A DNA stretch of 64,000 nt, taken from Panagrolaimus kolymaensis. Its lineage: Eukaryota > Nematoda > Chromadorea > Rhabditida > Panagrolaimidae. The position numbers and the translations under genes are program-made. How positions within the stretch are numbered: position 1 is the stretch's first letter; each line of letters begins with the position of its first letter. The stretch is taken from the NCBI GenBank assembly GCA_028622995.1, contig JAJQJQ010000014.1:558001-622000 (forward strand), in the 5' to 3' direction. Positions 39,498 to 50,195 of this stretch are shown piece after piece. The notes beneath the pieces are model-generated. The model saw nothing but the letters and a program-made list of their open reading frames with translations, had not been told where the DNA came from and did no database searches.

Positions 39498-41702
39498 ATG
39501 CTCGTTTCATCGCTCCTGTTTTTCTTCTTCGTTGCTGTAAATTCTGGAAGTGTTTCAACTTTAAAGAATGTCAAAAATGAACTTTTCTCTGATGATCATC
39601 CTGTGTTCGAAGAAACAAATGGTGGAGTAAGAATAATGTCTCCTGGAACTGCTCAACTTGTTCTTGCAAGTGGAAAGTTGGATTTTGATGTTGATTTACA
39701 CAAATGTACTGGAAAGTAAGTTATTATGGTTTTAAATTTAAAAATACTTATAGCTGATAATATTTTAAGTGTTTTGTTTTGTTACAATTCTTCGCCTTCA
39801 AAGTCATCATCGTCTGCATCAAAACTTTGTCCATCTAAACCAAACTTTTGTGGAATGCAAATTGTAGCTGATGACGACAAACTTGAATTGGCTGGTGTTA
39901 AACCCTTTGATAAAACCGAACTCAAAACATGTTCTTCAATTCGAATGGAATATCCTCAAGCATCATATTGTGGTTATTTTGCTGGTAGCTGTGATCCCGT
40001 TGTTGATAAAGAAAATAGAATCACAATTGAAGTTCATCAAGTTTCGGAATCATGTCCTATCACAATCCTTAATGCTAAAGTGTATGTTCCTCCATCATCG
40101 ACAACGGCTTCATCATCAACTTCCAAAGCTGTTACAATTACCACCGAAGCAATTGGTGAATCAAGTACATGGTGGATTTGGGCAATTGTTTCGTTCTTCG
40201 TTATCATCGTCATCATTTGCATCGTAATGTAAGCTTGTTTATTTTTTATACCATTAACTTAAACAATCATTTTCAGCTTCGTCTATAGGAAAAGATCGCT
40301 CAAAAAGAAGAGAGAAGAACTACAGAATCTTCCTTTAACTGGTATAACTATTTGTAAAGAAGTTAAACAACAACAACAAGAAAACTTACAAGTTCAACCA
40401 GAAAAGAAAGAAGCTGCTGTAGTTGAAGAAACAAAGAAGCTCGAAGTTCCAAAAGCAAAAACTCCAAAGAAGAAAAAAGAAGCTCCTCCTCAACCAAAAC
40501 AAGAACAACCAAAGCAGCCTGAATCAAAGTCAAAGTTAGAACAACCGAAGCAGCCAAAATCATTTCCAAAGAAAGAACAACCAACTGTTGCTACCGAACT
40601 TACTGAAGAACCTCCACCACTTCCTCCTGCTATTCCTGTGATCGAATCGAAAGAACCTATCATCGATGAACCTCAAACTTCAAAGAATATCAAGAAGCAA
40701 TCAAGGGCATGGGCGCTCCAAATGGGATCAACAAAATCTCGAAGTTCTGGTTCAAGGTTTCGTGGTCGATACAGGGATAGCGTGGAATCTCAACGTTCAT
40801 TCAACATGAAGCGATCCTTTGGTGCACATTATGATTCCATGAAAAGAAATGGTCTCCTTGGTGCAAATGCAAAAGAAATGATCGAGAAAATGTCAAAGTA
40901 ATATTTCATCATTTTTGTTTTCATTTCTCATTTTGATTCATTTTGTAGGTGCTACAAACCTGATCCAAAAAAGAACATTCTCAGCGTCGAAGTTTCGCTT
41001 CTGTACAATCTCATTGGTGATGTGTTTGTTACCATCAATGGTCTTGTGTATGTTCTTTTGACTCAACGTTGTCTAATATTGGTTAATTTTCAGGAAGAAA
41101 TCGATCGATGAATTGAAGATTCGTGGACTGAAACTTGATAAGAATGGAGATATCACACATATAACATCAAATGTTCGAAAGTTCCTTCAACATCCTGATA
41201 CGCCAGAATATATGAAGTTTACATGTTTCGCCCTCGAGTATGGTCATTTGATTCCTGGTGATGAAGAACATCTTCCGAAATATTCTATGGCTTTGCTCCT
41301 CGTCGTCGCTTTCTCACTCAATCAAACTGATGAATCTCGTCGACGCGCCCTTGCAATCATGCGGTATGTTTTGAGATTAACTATAGCTACAAATAATTTT
41401 CTCTTATTTTTAGCCGTGAACTTCCATTTTGGCGACGTGAATCAAGTGTTAAAGAACGACATGCTTTTGGTTATCCTGCAAACTCGATTGAAGCTGCTTA
41501 TCAAATTGAACCGAAGTGTTTCGACGATACAAAACTTGTTAAAACGAATTCATCACCCAATGCTTCTGAAGAGAAAAGATCAAATTCAATTAAAGAAGCA
41601 AAAGAAACACCGATACAAAGCAAAGAAGTGGTGATCGAAAAACCGAAGTCAAAATCAAAGTCAAAGTCAAAGAAGAAAAAGAAGAATAAGAAACAGCATT
41701 GA
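39498..41702 (+). CDS. Unrecognised type I membrane protein, array copy 1
   Basis: Six exons (39498-39715, 39770-40228, 40277-40897, 40949-41047, 41094-41363, 41414-41702) in phase give 651 residues. Visible parts in order: a signal peptide (MLVSSLLFFFFVAVNSGS); a Cys-containing ectodomain to about residue 200; a single transmembrane segment (WIWAIVSFFVIIVIICIV, about 205-225) followed by RKRSLKKK; a Lys/Glu/Pro/Gln-rich stretch; a basic Arg/Ser region with SRFRGRYRDSVESQRSF; a conserved folded-looking domain from CYKPDPKKNILSVEVSLL to about 600; and a Lys/Ser tail. I recognise no family. Orientation rules suggest the basic and globular parts are cytoplasmic. Exon 2 uses an ATTTTAAG acceptor where copies 2 and 3 have TTTCAG; the alternative ATAG acceptor leads straight to a stop. 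An AATAAA near 41,757 closes the gene. Confidence 0.85.
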
Positions 41703-42074
41703 AGGAAATTAGAGCAACTTTGTAATTACTTTATTTATTGTATTTTATGTTTTGAATAATAAATGCTTACACAAACTTTGTGTTTATAATCTTTTACAAA
41801 GAACTTTTTTATTATTGCTTGTCAGAAATTTCGTTCCCGGTCTAATGGCATGGTTTTGTTTTTTCCGTTAATCGGAACGAAATCGATAATTGTAAAATTT
41901 AGATCCGCAAATCGCAATCGAGAATTGAATGTTTTCATTTAATCAACAGCTTTGACTAGAAGAACTTCTTTTTGTTATAATAGTTTCCAAGGAGAATCAT
42001 ACGAAAAAAGCTTGTGTTCAAAAAATTTAATCTTCAGCTAACATTATTGTTTGTTATTCAGGTAATGAACCCGT
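41703..42074. other. 3' flank of copy 1 with conserved unassigned sequence
   Basis: Conserved between unit 1 and unit 2 (46,290-46,660) and mostly deleted from unit 3. The minus strand has a 66-codon frame in unit 2 (46409-46609) that is not open in the same way here. Origin unknown; it may belong to the adjoining Helitron Rep remnant. Confidence 0.4.
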
Positions 42075-43010
42075 TCAACGCTTTTCACTCGATTGAAAAA
42101 TGCAGGTCAAACTTTTAAAGTCTCTAACATGCTTCATGAGAGCGTAAATAATGTACATAAGAAAACATTGAATTTCATCATAGTTTACTTCTCTATCTCG
42201 CATTTCAATATTAATTTTATAAGGAATTTAGAAAAGATATTTGAAGTGATAGTTCAATGTGCGCAAACTACAAACAACTTCAAAGTTAATAGGACAAAAT
42301 CAAAAAGTTTTAGCAGATATGGGTTGCATGGAAGAACATCTCATCGATTGTCATCTGTAAAAGGTTGATCTTTAAAACTAATGGTTGCAGGTTTTCCATC
42401 ATTTCGTTGTCGATAAGTAGGATAATTATTTTCATACAAAATTGTCTCTTTGTCACGCGGTGACAGATATTGGTTTCGTCGAGGTTTAGGAAGAAGAGTT
42501 CTTTGGGAGTTGGTTGTATCTTCTGCAGCTGGGATCATCCAAAATAAACACAAGAGCATATCACAAACATATTTATTCAGGATAAACAACAACCAGCACA
42601 GATGAACACATGATAACACAACTGACTAAAAGATAACAAACAAAAGCTAAGACGAGAGAATTTAGGCTGCCGTTTGGCTGACTTTATTTCATTGGTTGAG
42701 TGGAGCATTCTGTTTGAGAGTGGAGAAGCAAGAGCACGAGCAAGAGTTTGAGAGCGGGAAGTTTGAATGTGCTCGGAGCTGCGCCGCGCGACTTCTTCTC
42801 CAAATGCTCTTAGCAATTGCCTCTTATGTTTACCAACAAGAAATCACATTGCATTTGGGTAATATTCACAACATGACACATAAAACGTAAGCTTCATCAC
42901 TAAAGCGTGTAATAATTTCTTGTTTTGAATTTCATCTGGAAGTTCAGAAGAAATGAAACGATTGATTTTGTTGGGATCATTCAAGATAAAAATGGAAGTA
43001 AGAACATCGA
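42075..43010 (-). pseudogene. Helitron Rep fragment, unit 1 (interrupted)
   Basis: Reading the minus strand in shifting frames gives segments that match the middle of Helitron Rep/helicase proteins: NDPNKINRFISSELPDEI, then ENNYPTYRQRNDGKPAT, then LPCNPYLLKLF, then NFEVVCSLRTLNYHFKYLF and DEIQCFLMYIIYALMKHV. In autonomous Helitrons the matching region links the HUH endonuclease motif and the helicase. Stops and frameshifts between the pieces show it is dead. A 343-bp insertion (42451-42793) interrupts it relative to units 2 and 3. Confidence 0.7.
42451..42793. mobile_element. Insertion unique to unit 1, solo-LTR-like
   Basis: Comparing unit 1 with unit 2 (near 47,036) shows about 343 extra bp starting TGTCACGCGGTGACAG and ending GCGCCGCGCGACT, flanked by TCTT on both sides. 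The composition is richer in GC than its surroundings. It starts TG but ends CT, not CA, so a solo LTR is only a suggestion. Confidence 0.4.
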
Positions 43011-43167
43011 AAACTAAAATTCAGATTATTATCTTCTTCTCAACTAAATTAATCGCTTTAAATATATGTTTACACATTTTCTCGCCACATACAAACACCA
43101 ATTCATAAATATTTATTCAAACATAAATAAATGCAATAAAATAATACAAAGTAATCAATACAAAAGC

Positions 43168-43255
43168 CTAAGTAAAAGTGATTTTATGAGGATGACAATG
43201 ACCAATGTCTCCTATACTTCGAATTGATACAGCACCATTTGGACGAATAACCAAC
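43168..43255 (-). pseudogene. PGAM5 3' stub, unit 1
   Basis: The last ~29 codons of the PGAM5 gene, from WLVIRPNGAVSIRSIGD to the stop at 43168-43170, match the copies at 47,407 and 54,774. Homology stops after CCAAC at 43255, exactly where hAT sequence begins. The rest of the gene is missing from this unit. Confidence 0.85.
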
Positions 43256-43799
43256 TAGGCATGGCAAATGGCCTACTTTTTTGGGCCCCGGCCCGGCCCG
43301 GCCCTGCAAAATTAGCTAAGGCCCCGCCCCGGCCCCAGGGCCGGGCCGGGGCTTTAGTCAAAAAAATCAAATAAAATTACAAATTTGTAGTATTTAAGTT
43401 TTTAAAGGCTTTATTAAACAATAAACGTACAACGGAAGAAAGAACAATATTAAACCAATAATAACAATAAATAATAGCAATTATAAACAGCTTCCAAGCA
43501 TTGAACCTTTAACAGTTTTTTCATTCATTCTTGTTCTTTGATCAGTGATCAACAATCGAAGCTTTGAGAAGCATCTTTCTGCGCTTGCGCTTGAAGATGG
43601 GCAAGCTAACAAACGTTTAGCAGCGCTAGCAATTTTTGGATAAAGTTTTCTTTTCGAATACCAATATTCAATCAAGTCATCATCTTCAGCAAATGGTGTA
43701 TCATCTTTTCTGTACATATCAAGTTCAGATTCAAAGGTATTTTCAATGTTCGAGTTGACATCATCGTAGACAGTATCTTCCAGAACCCATAGATTTGAG
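43256..43799 (-). mobile_element. hAT DNA transposon remnant
   Basis: On the minus strand 43481-43799 encodes the C-terminal hAT dimerisation region: EYWYSKRKLYPKIASAAKRL, then the hallmark CPSSSASAERCFSKL and TDQRTRMNEKTVKGSMLG, ending with a stop. Between it and 43256 lies a very GC-rich block of GGCCCGGCC repeats, typical of hAT subterminal sequence, with TAGGCATGGCAAA at the probable terminus. The N-terminal part of the transposase is missing; the homology ends at 43799 where array sequence resumes. The element marks a rearrangement junction in the tandem array. Confidence 0.8.
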
Positions 43800-43977
43800 A
43801 AGTAAATTTACTTCCATTGAATTCTTTGCAAAATAAAGCATCTTTCTTTGTATTGCCCCAAACAAAAGTTCATCTGTTTTTCATTTTTTGTTTTGAAGAA
43901 GAAAAATAAGAACGTAAACTCCATTTTTCTAAACTTCTTATTTGCAGTCAGATTTTCAAAAATACTTTTTTTTGTTT

Positions 43978-44025
43978 ATGCAAATTTGAGCAAAATCTTT
44001 AATACCACCAAAATCCGATATAAGC
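43978..44025 (+). promoter_or_regulatory. Promoter of membrane-protein gene copy 2
   Basis: Octamer ATGCAAAT at 43978-43985 and GATATAAGC at 44017-44025, at the same spacing as in copy 1. The conserved upstream block begins at 43800 in this unit. Confidence 0.45.
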
Positions 44026-44101
44026 AATTTTTAAAACTCAAAAACTCTTTCATTCTTCGCTTTTTTAAACTTTTGCTTGCAGTCGTCGACAGAAAAAAAG
44101 A

Positions 44102-46289
44102 ATGCTCGTTTCATCGCTCCTGTTTTTCTTCTTCGTTGCTGTAAATTCTGGAAGTGTTTCAACTTTAAGAAATATCAACAATGAACTTATGTCTGATGAT
44201 CGTCCTGTCTTCGAAGAAACAAATGGTGGAGTAAGAATAATGTCTCCTGGAGTTGCTCAGCTTATACTTGAAAATGGACGTTTGGAGATTGATGTGGATT
44301 TACACACTTGTACTGGAAAGTAAGTTGTTTCATTTTGTAAAAAATATTAACTTTAAATTTCAGAGTCCTGTTTTGTTATAATTCTAAAGAACCATCATTT
44401 TCAACTGATCTTTGCCATTCTCTATCAAACTTTTGCCCATTTCAAGTTGAAGCAAATGATAACTACATCAAATTGATGGATGGCATTGAATATTCTAAAA
44501 CCAAGCTCAACAGCAACTGCTCTTTTATTCGAATGAAAGATCCTCAAGCATCATATTGTGGTTATTTTGCTGGCAGCTGTGATCCTGTTGTTGATAAAGA
44601 AAGTCGAATCACAATTGAAGTTCAACAAGTTTCGGAAACATGTCCTATCACAATCCTGAATGCTAAGCTGTATGTTCCACCATCATCGACAATGACTTCA
44701 TCATCAACTTCCAAAGCTGTTACAATTACCACCGAAGCAATTGGTGAATCAAGTACATGGTGGATTGTGGCAATTGTTTCGTTCTTCGTTATCATCATTG
44801 TCATTTGCATCGTAATGTAAGCTTGTTTATTTTTTATATCATTAACTTAAACAATCATTTTCAGCTTCTTCTATATGAAAAGATCGCTCAAAAAGAAGAG
44901 AGAAGAACTACAGAATCTTCCTTTAACTGGTATTACTATTGGTGATGAAATTAAACAACAACAACAAAAAAACTTACAAGTTCAACCAGAAAAGAAAGAA
45001 GCTGCTGTAGTTGAAGAAACAAAGAAGCTCGAAGTTCCAAAAGCAAAAACTCCAAAGAAGAAAAAAGAAGCTCCTCCTCAACCAAAGATTGAACAACCAA
45101 AGCAGCCTGAATCAAAGTCAAAGTTAGAACAACCTAAGCAGCCACAATCAATTCCAAAGAAAGAACAACCAACTATTGCTACTGAAGTGTTTGAAGAACC
45201 TCTGCAACTTCCTCCTGCTATTCCTATGATCGAATCGAATGAACCTCTCATCGTTGAACCTCTAACTTTAAAGAATATCAAGAAGCAATCAAGGGCATGG
45301 GCGCTCCAAATGGGATCAACAAAATCTCGAAGTTCTGGTTCAAGGTTTCGTGGTCGATACAGGGATAGCGTGGAATCTCAACGTTCATTCAACATGAAGC
45401 GATCCTTTGGTGCACATTATGATTCCATGAAAAGAAATGGTCTCCTTGGTGCAAATGCAAAAGAAATGATCGAGAAAATGTCAAAGTAATATTTCATCAT
45501 TTTTGTTTTCATTTCTCATTTTGATTCATTTTGTAGGTGCTACAAACCTGATCCAAAAAAGAACATTCTCAGCGTCGAAGTTTCGCTTCTGTACAATCTC
45601 ATTGGTGATGTGTTTGTTACCATTAATGGTCTTGTGTATGTTTACTTTTTTCTAAACTTTGTTGAATATTGGTTAATTTTCAGGAAGAAATCGATCGATG
45701 AATTGAAGATTCGTGGACTGAAACTTGATAAGAATGGAGATCAACATATAACATCAAATGTTCGAAAGTTCCTTCAACATCCTGATACTCCAGAGTATAT
45801 CAGATTCACATGTTTTGCACTCGAGTATGGTCATTTGATTCCTGGTAATGAAGAACATCTTCCCAAATATTCTATGGCGTTGCTCCTCGTCGTCGCTTTC
45901 TCACTCAATCAAACTGATGAATCTCGTCGACGCGCCCTTGCAATCATGCGGTATGTTTTGAGATTAACTATAGCTACAAATAATTTTCTCTTATTTTTAG
46001 CCGTGAATTTCCATTTTGGCGACGTGAATCAAGTGTTAAAGAACGACATGCTTTTGGTTATCCTGCAAACTCGATTGAAGCTGCTTATCAAATTGAACCG
46101 AAGTGTTTCGACGATACTAAACTTGTTCGAACGAATTCTTCACCAAACGCTTCCGAAGAGAAAAGATCAAAGTCAAATTCAAAGAAAGAAGCAAAAGAAA
46201 CACCGATGCAAAGCAAAGAAGTAGTGATCGAAAAACCGAAGTCAAAATCAAAGTCAAAGAAGAAAAAGAAGAATAAGAAACAGCATTGA
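44102..46289 (+). CDS. Unrecognised type I membrane protein, array copy 2
   Basis: Six exons (44102-44319, 44364-44816, 44865-45485, 45537-45635, 45684-45950, 46001-46289) in phase give 648 residues with the same layout as copy 1. The signal peptide, transmembrane segment and cytoplasmic region are almost identical. The ectodomain between CYNS and YCGYFAGSCDPVVDKE is strongly different, with FCPFQVEANDNYIKLMDG, yet keeps the Cys positions. The fifth exon is one codon shorter (GDQHITS instead of GDITHITS), as is the distal ectodomain by two. No upstream receptor accompanies this copy, because the hAT junction lies directly before its promoter. Confidence 0.85.
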
Positions 46290-46659
46290 AGGAAATTAGA
46301 GCAACTTTGTAATTACTTTATTAATTGTATTTTATGTTTTGAATAATAAATGTTTACACAAACTTTGTGTTTATAATCTTTTACAAAGAACTTTTTTATT
46401 ATTGCTTGTCAGAAATTTCGTGCCCTGTCTAATAGCATGGTTTTGTTTTTTCCGTTAATCGGAACGAAATCGATAATTATAAAGTTTAGATCCGCAAATC
46501 GCAATCGAGAATTGAATGTTTTCATTTTATCAACAGCTTTGACCAGAAGAACTTCTTTTTGTTTTAATAGTTTCCAAGGAGAATCATACGAAAAAAGCTT
46601 GGGTTCCAAAACTTAATCTTCAGCTAACATTATTGTTTGTTATTCAGGTAATGAACCCG
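46290..46659. other. 3' flank of copy 2
   Basis: Counterpart of 41,703-42,074, with an AATAAA near 46,344. A 66-codon minus frame (46409-46609) is open here but not supported as a gene. Confidence 0.4.
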
Positions 46660-47240
46660 TTCAACGCTTTTCACTCGATTGAAAAATGCAGGTCAAACTT
46701 TTAAAGTCTCTAACATGCTTCATGAGAGCGTAAATAACGTACATAAGAAAACATTGAATTTCATCATAGTTTACTTCTCTATCTCGCATTTCAATATTAA
46801 TTTTATAAGGAATTTAGAAAAGATATTTGAAGTGATAGTTCAATCTGCGCAAACTACAAACAACTTCAAAGTTAATAGGACCAAATCAAAAAGTTTTAGC
46901 AGATATGGGTTGCATGGAAGAACATCTCATCGATTGTCATCTGTAAAAGGCTGATCTTTAAAACTAATGGTTGCAGGTTTTCCATCATTTCGTTGTCGAT
47001 AAGTAGGATAATTATTTTCATACAAAATTGTCTCTTCTCCAAATGCTCTTAGCAATTGCCTCTTATGTTTACCAACAAGAAATCACATTGCATTTGGGTA
47101 ATATTCACAACATGACACATAAAACGTAAGCTTCATCACTAAAGCATGTAATAATTTCTAGTTTTGAATTTCATCTGGAAGTTCAGAAGAAATGAAACGA
47201 TTGATTTTGTTGGGATCATTCAAGATAAAAATGGAAGTAA
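46660..47240 (-). pseudogene. Helitron Rep fragment, unit 2 (uninterrupted)
   Basis: Same Rep-derived pieces as in unit 1, without the 343-bp insertion. Here RQLLRAFGEETILYENNYP reads through continuously, joining the two halves seen separately in unit 1. Stops remain before and after, so it is a remnant. It sits in the space between the convergent membrane-protein and PGAM5 genes. Confidence 0.7.
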
Positions 47241-47406
47241 GAACATCGAAAACTAAAATTCTGATTATTATCTTCTTCTCAACTAAATTAATCGCTCTAA
47301 ATATATGTTTACACATTTTCTCGCCACATTCAAACACCAATTCATAAATATTTATTCAAACATAAATAAATGCAATAAGATAATACAAAGTAATCAATAC
47401 AAAAGC

Positions 47407-48494
47407 CTAAGTAAAAGTGATTTTATGAGGATGACAATGACCAATGTCTCCTATACTTCGAATTGATACAGCACCATTTGGACGAATAACCAACCAAGTG
47501 ATGGATGAGTTGGCCAATGACATTCGAAGCCATCCTTCTGGTGGAAATTGAAGAGCACGACAGATAAAGTACCTAAAAAAATGTGAGTAAGTTAAACATC
47601 ATAATCTTCAAGCAATAAACTATTTACCTAATGACATTAGCATGACAAACGATCAATTCATTTGAATCTTTTTTTTGATGAACAGATGCTCGATGGATGT
47701 ATTTACGAAATGCAGCTTCAATACGAGCACCTTCAGTGAAAAACTTCTGAAAATAAGCAACTATTAGTAAAGGAATAAAAGGAATACAACAAACCTTTTT
47801 ATTTGGTCTCCAATGATATGCAACAGGTTCAGGTGGATATGGTGCACCTTCTTCAAGCAGCGAATCCTTTTTACTTTGAATTCCAGGTAATTTTTCGAGG
47901 ACCAGATTTGCAGTTTCCATTGCTCTTGGCATCGTTGACATAACAAGTTGATCAAATTTGATTCCAGTTTCACTCAAACGTTTTCCTAAAAACATAAAGG
48001 TTTTTACTTTCATGAACAAAACAAAGTTTACCTAAAAGTGCAGCTTGTTCTCTTCCAAGTTCAGTCAGCAGACGTTCAGTTGCTTCTTTCTTATCCAAAA
48101 CATATTGTCCATGTCGAATCAAAAATATGTGACGAGTTGCTGTTGGACGAACTTTTTCAAGCATTTGTTTTCGTGTTTCTTCATCAGCTTTTTCATATTT
48201 CAATGGATCAACGAGACAGAGAGGATCACGACTGAAAAACAAAAGTTCAATGATAAATACAACAAGGTAATAATCTTACAAATCCCAATTATGATCCCAT
48301 TTTTTAATAGGATAGTCCGAATCAGTATAAAAAGCTTGAGAAGATGGTGACGACGATGAATTAGAAGAAGATGTGATACTAATTGGCACTTTTTCAACCA
48401 CAGTAGCAGCAAAAACTTTGAGATCATCACGATAATAATACCCGGATGCAGCAGCTACGGCAGGAAGAGCAATGGAACCAAATCGTCGAAACAT
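47407..48494 (-). CDS. pgam5: PGAM5-type mitochondrial Ser/Thr protein phosphatase, copy A
   Basis: Five exons on the minus strand (48494-48280, 48231-48032, 47985-47795, 47746-47628, 47572-47407) in phase give 296 residues, close to human PGAM5 (289). The N-terminus (MFRRFGSIALPAVAAASGYYY) is a likely mitochondrial membrane anchor. KWDHNWD corresponds to the WDPNWD motif that drives PGAM5 multimers. The phosphohistidine signature RHIFLIRHGQY places the catalytic His near residue 112, and STMPRAMET, EGARIEAAFRKYIHR, CHANVIRYF and FPPEGWLRMSLANSSITWL follow as in the family. PGAM5 dephosphorylates protein Ser/Thr on the outer or inner mitochondrial membrane and influences mitophagy and stress signalling. 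It is convergent with the membrane-protein gene. A second intact copy lies at 54,774-55,860. Confidence 0.95.
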
Positions 48495-48589
48495 CCTCTG
48501 AAAAATGAAAGCATTAAAAACAATTAAAGGTTTAGAACTGAAGATAAGCAAAATATTCAACGCGAAAAAAAATAATAAATATACACGTT

Positions 48590-48705
48590 TATCAAGAAAA
48601 AGTAACGAAGAAGAAAATGGTTGTTGACGGCTAACAAGGTAAATGTCAGTAGGAGAAGCATCAATTATTAAAATGAAACACATAAATGTCAAAATATGTT
48701 AATTC
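48590..48705. other. Locally inverted segment between PGAM5 and receptor copies
   Basis: Words such as GGCTAACAAGG and TGTCAGTAGGAGAAG in this segment occur as the reverse complement at about 55,955-56,060 in the next unit, while sequence on the PGAM5 side is in the same orientation in both. One unit has therefore undergone a ~110-bp inversion next to a CACGTTTATCA sequence. Confidence 0.75.
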
Positions 48706-49607
48706 GAGCTTCTAAAAAGTAAAATAAAAAGTTTTTTTCAGCCCAGAACAGGTAATATCTTCTTTTTTTTTTAATTTATCACAGCTATTAACTCTCAAAA
48801 CTTGGCTTCTCTCAATGGAAAATTGAAACTTTCTATTACCAAAAAAATGATTCTAAAATATTTAAAAAAATTTCAAAGGTTTTACTTAACCTTTTTAAAT
48901 GTTTTTAATTGGGCCATTTTGTTTACTTTTTTTTTCTCTCGAAAACAAAAAAGTTATAAATTCACAAAATCTTTATGGATAAAAGTTTGGCATTTTTTAC
49001 CACCAAAAAAGCCATCAGCTTTAGAAATAAAAAAATTTCTGTCTTCCCTTATTAATTTTTTACTATTTTTTCCACAAAAAAAAACTTTGGTAAACGAATT
49101 TTATTATTTTTTTGGAATTCATCAACCCTATTTTTTTTCTAGGTTGTGTATGATAAAGGAAAAATAAATTATGAACAACACCCACATTTTGCCACTTTAA
49201 ACGATGTTGGAACTTCAATTCATCAACAACTTTGCATATTAGTTGAATGGGCAAAAAGTTTAACACAATTTCAAGAAATTGCTATAAACGATCAAGCTTC
49301 GTTGCTTAAAGCTAATGCCGCTCCATTAATAGTTTTGGGTGTTGCATATCGTTCGCTAAATACTGATGGAGGAGTATTTTTAGCTAATGAAAAAATATTA
49401 TCAACTGATCAAGCGACATTAATAGGAGATATTAATTTAGTTGTTTCACGAATTATAAATGAATTAGTTCAACCTATGCGGGAATTGGGTTATGATACGA
49501 ATGATTATGTTGCACTTAAAGCTGCAATATTTTTTAATCCATACAGTATTCGTAAGTTGCTTTTATTATACATAAATTAACTCATCAAAAAAAATTTGAA
49601 TAAATAA

Positions 49608-50195
49608 TCCTTCTTCTCAAATTTCATTGTCTGTTAGTGCGTCCGTGTTTCAATGCAAATTTTCTATTTTCTATCAACAAAAGGAAGTAAAAAAGAATGA
49701 AATAAAAATCTTTAAAATTAGCATAAACATGAATGAATGAGTAAAAGACACTTGCGTTTGCATTTCATGAAAATGGAGTGCTGTTGAACGGTTATTATCG
49801 TTTTTTTGTAAGCATTTGGTACCAATCAGTGAAAGGATCCAAAGACCCAAAAACATTGGAGGGTCCAAGGAGCTACTAGCAAGAGAAGGATATAAGGATC
49901 TAATATTTTTAAAACGAAAGTAAGTAAAATACGCTTTGATGAGGCTTAGATGATGGCGGGTATAAAGATAATTGTCCCTTGGATCATAATCTCATTAATA
50001 ATGATAAGCATGCTCGCAATCGGTGGCTTGAAACATTAACAAAAGGCGCACAGAATTTTTTCGTTGTAACAAACGAGCCTTTGGTGATTTATAACAAAAA
50101 GGTAACGAATAGATGTTACTATTATAAATTATAAGCAAAAACAATAAATAAAACAGGCAATTTGCTGGCGGCCCGAAGGGCCGCTTTATACCTAG
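49608..50195 (+). mobile_element. Non-autonomous Helitron, 588 bp, with captured exon-like sequence
   Basis: Against the empty site in the complete receptor intron (AATAA/TCTAAAA near 37,880), this copy has exactly 588 extra bp. The insert begins with TC, ends with CTAG preceded by a GCGGCCC-gaa-GGGCCGC hairpin 8 bp upstream, sits between A and T of the target and has no target duplication. These are the defining Helitron features. Inside it, 49950-50101 reads as an open exon flanked by TTAG and GTAACG. Confidence 0.9.
49950..50101 (+). other. Captured exon-like gene fragment inside the Helitron
   Basis: A 50-codon open stretch with non-AT-biased composition, containing KDNCPLDHNL and ARNRWLETLTKGAQNFF, has a TTAG acceptor before it and an AAG/GTAACG donor after it. 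A second coding-like piece (GGSKELLAREGYKDLIFLK) lies upstream at about 49,857-49,915. I do not recognise the source gene. Helitrons are known to capture host gene pieces. Confidence 0.55.

Noticed and set aside
42093..42368. 91-codon plus-strand frame repeated at 46679-46954
   Set aside because: It is antisense to the Helitron Rep remnant, which gives a recognisable protein on the minus strand.
48045..48350. 101-codon plus-strand frame repeated at 55411-55716
   Set aside because: It is antisense to PGAM5 exons, which carry the clear protein signal.
49674..49868. Minus-strand frame within the Helitron
   Set aside because: No motif. The opposite strand holds the exon-like pieces.
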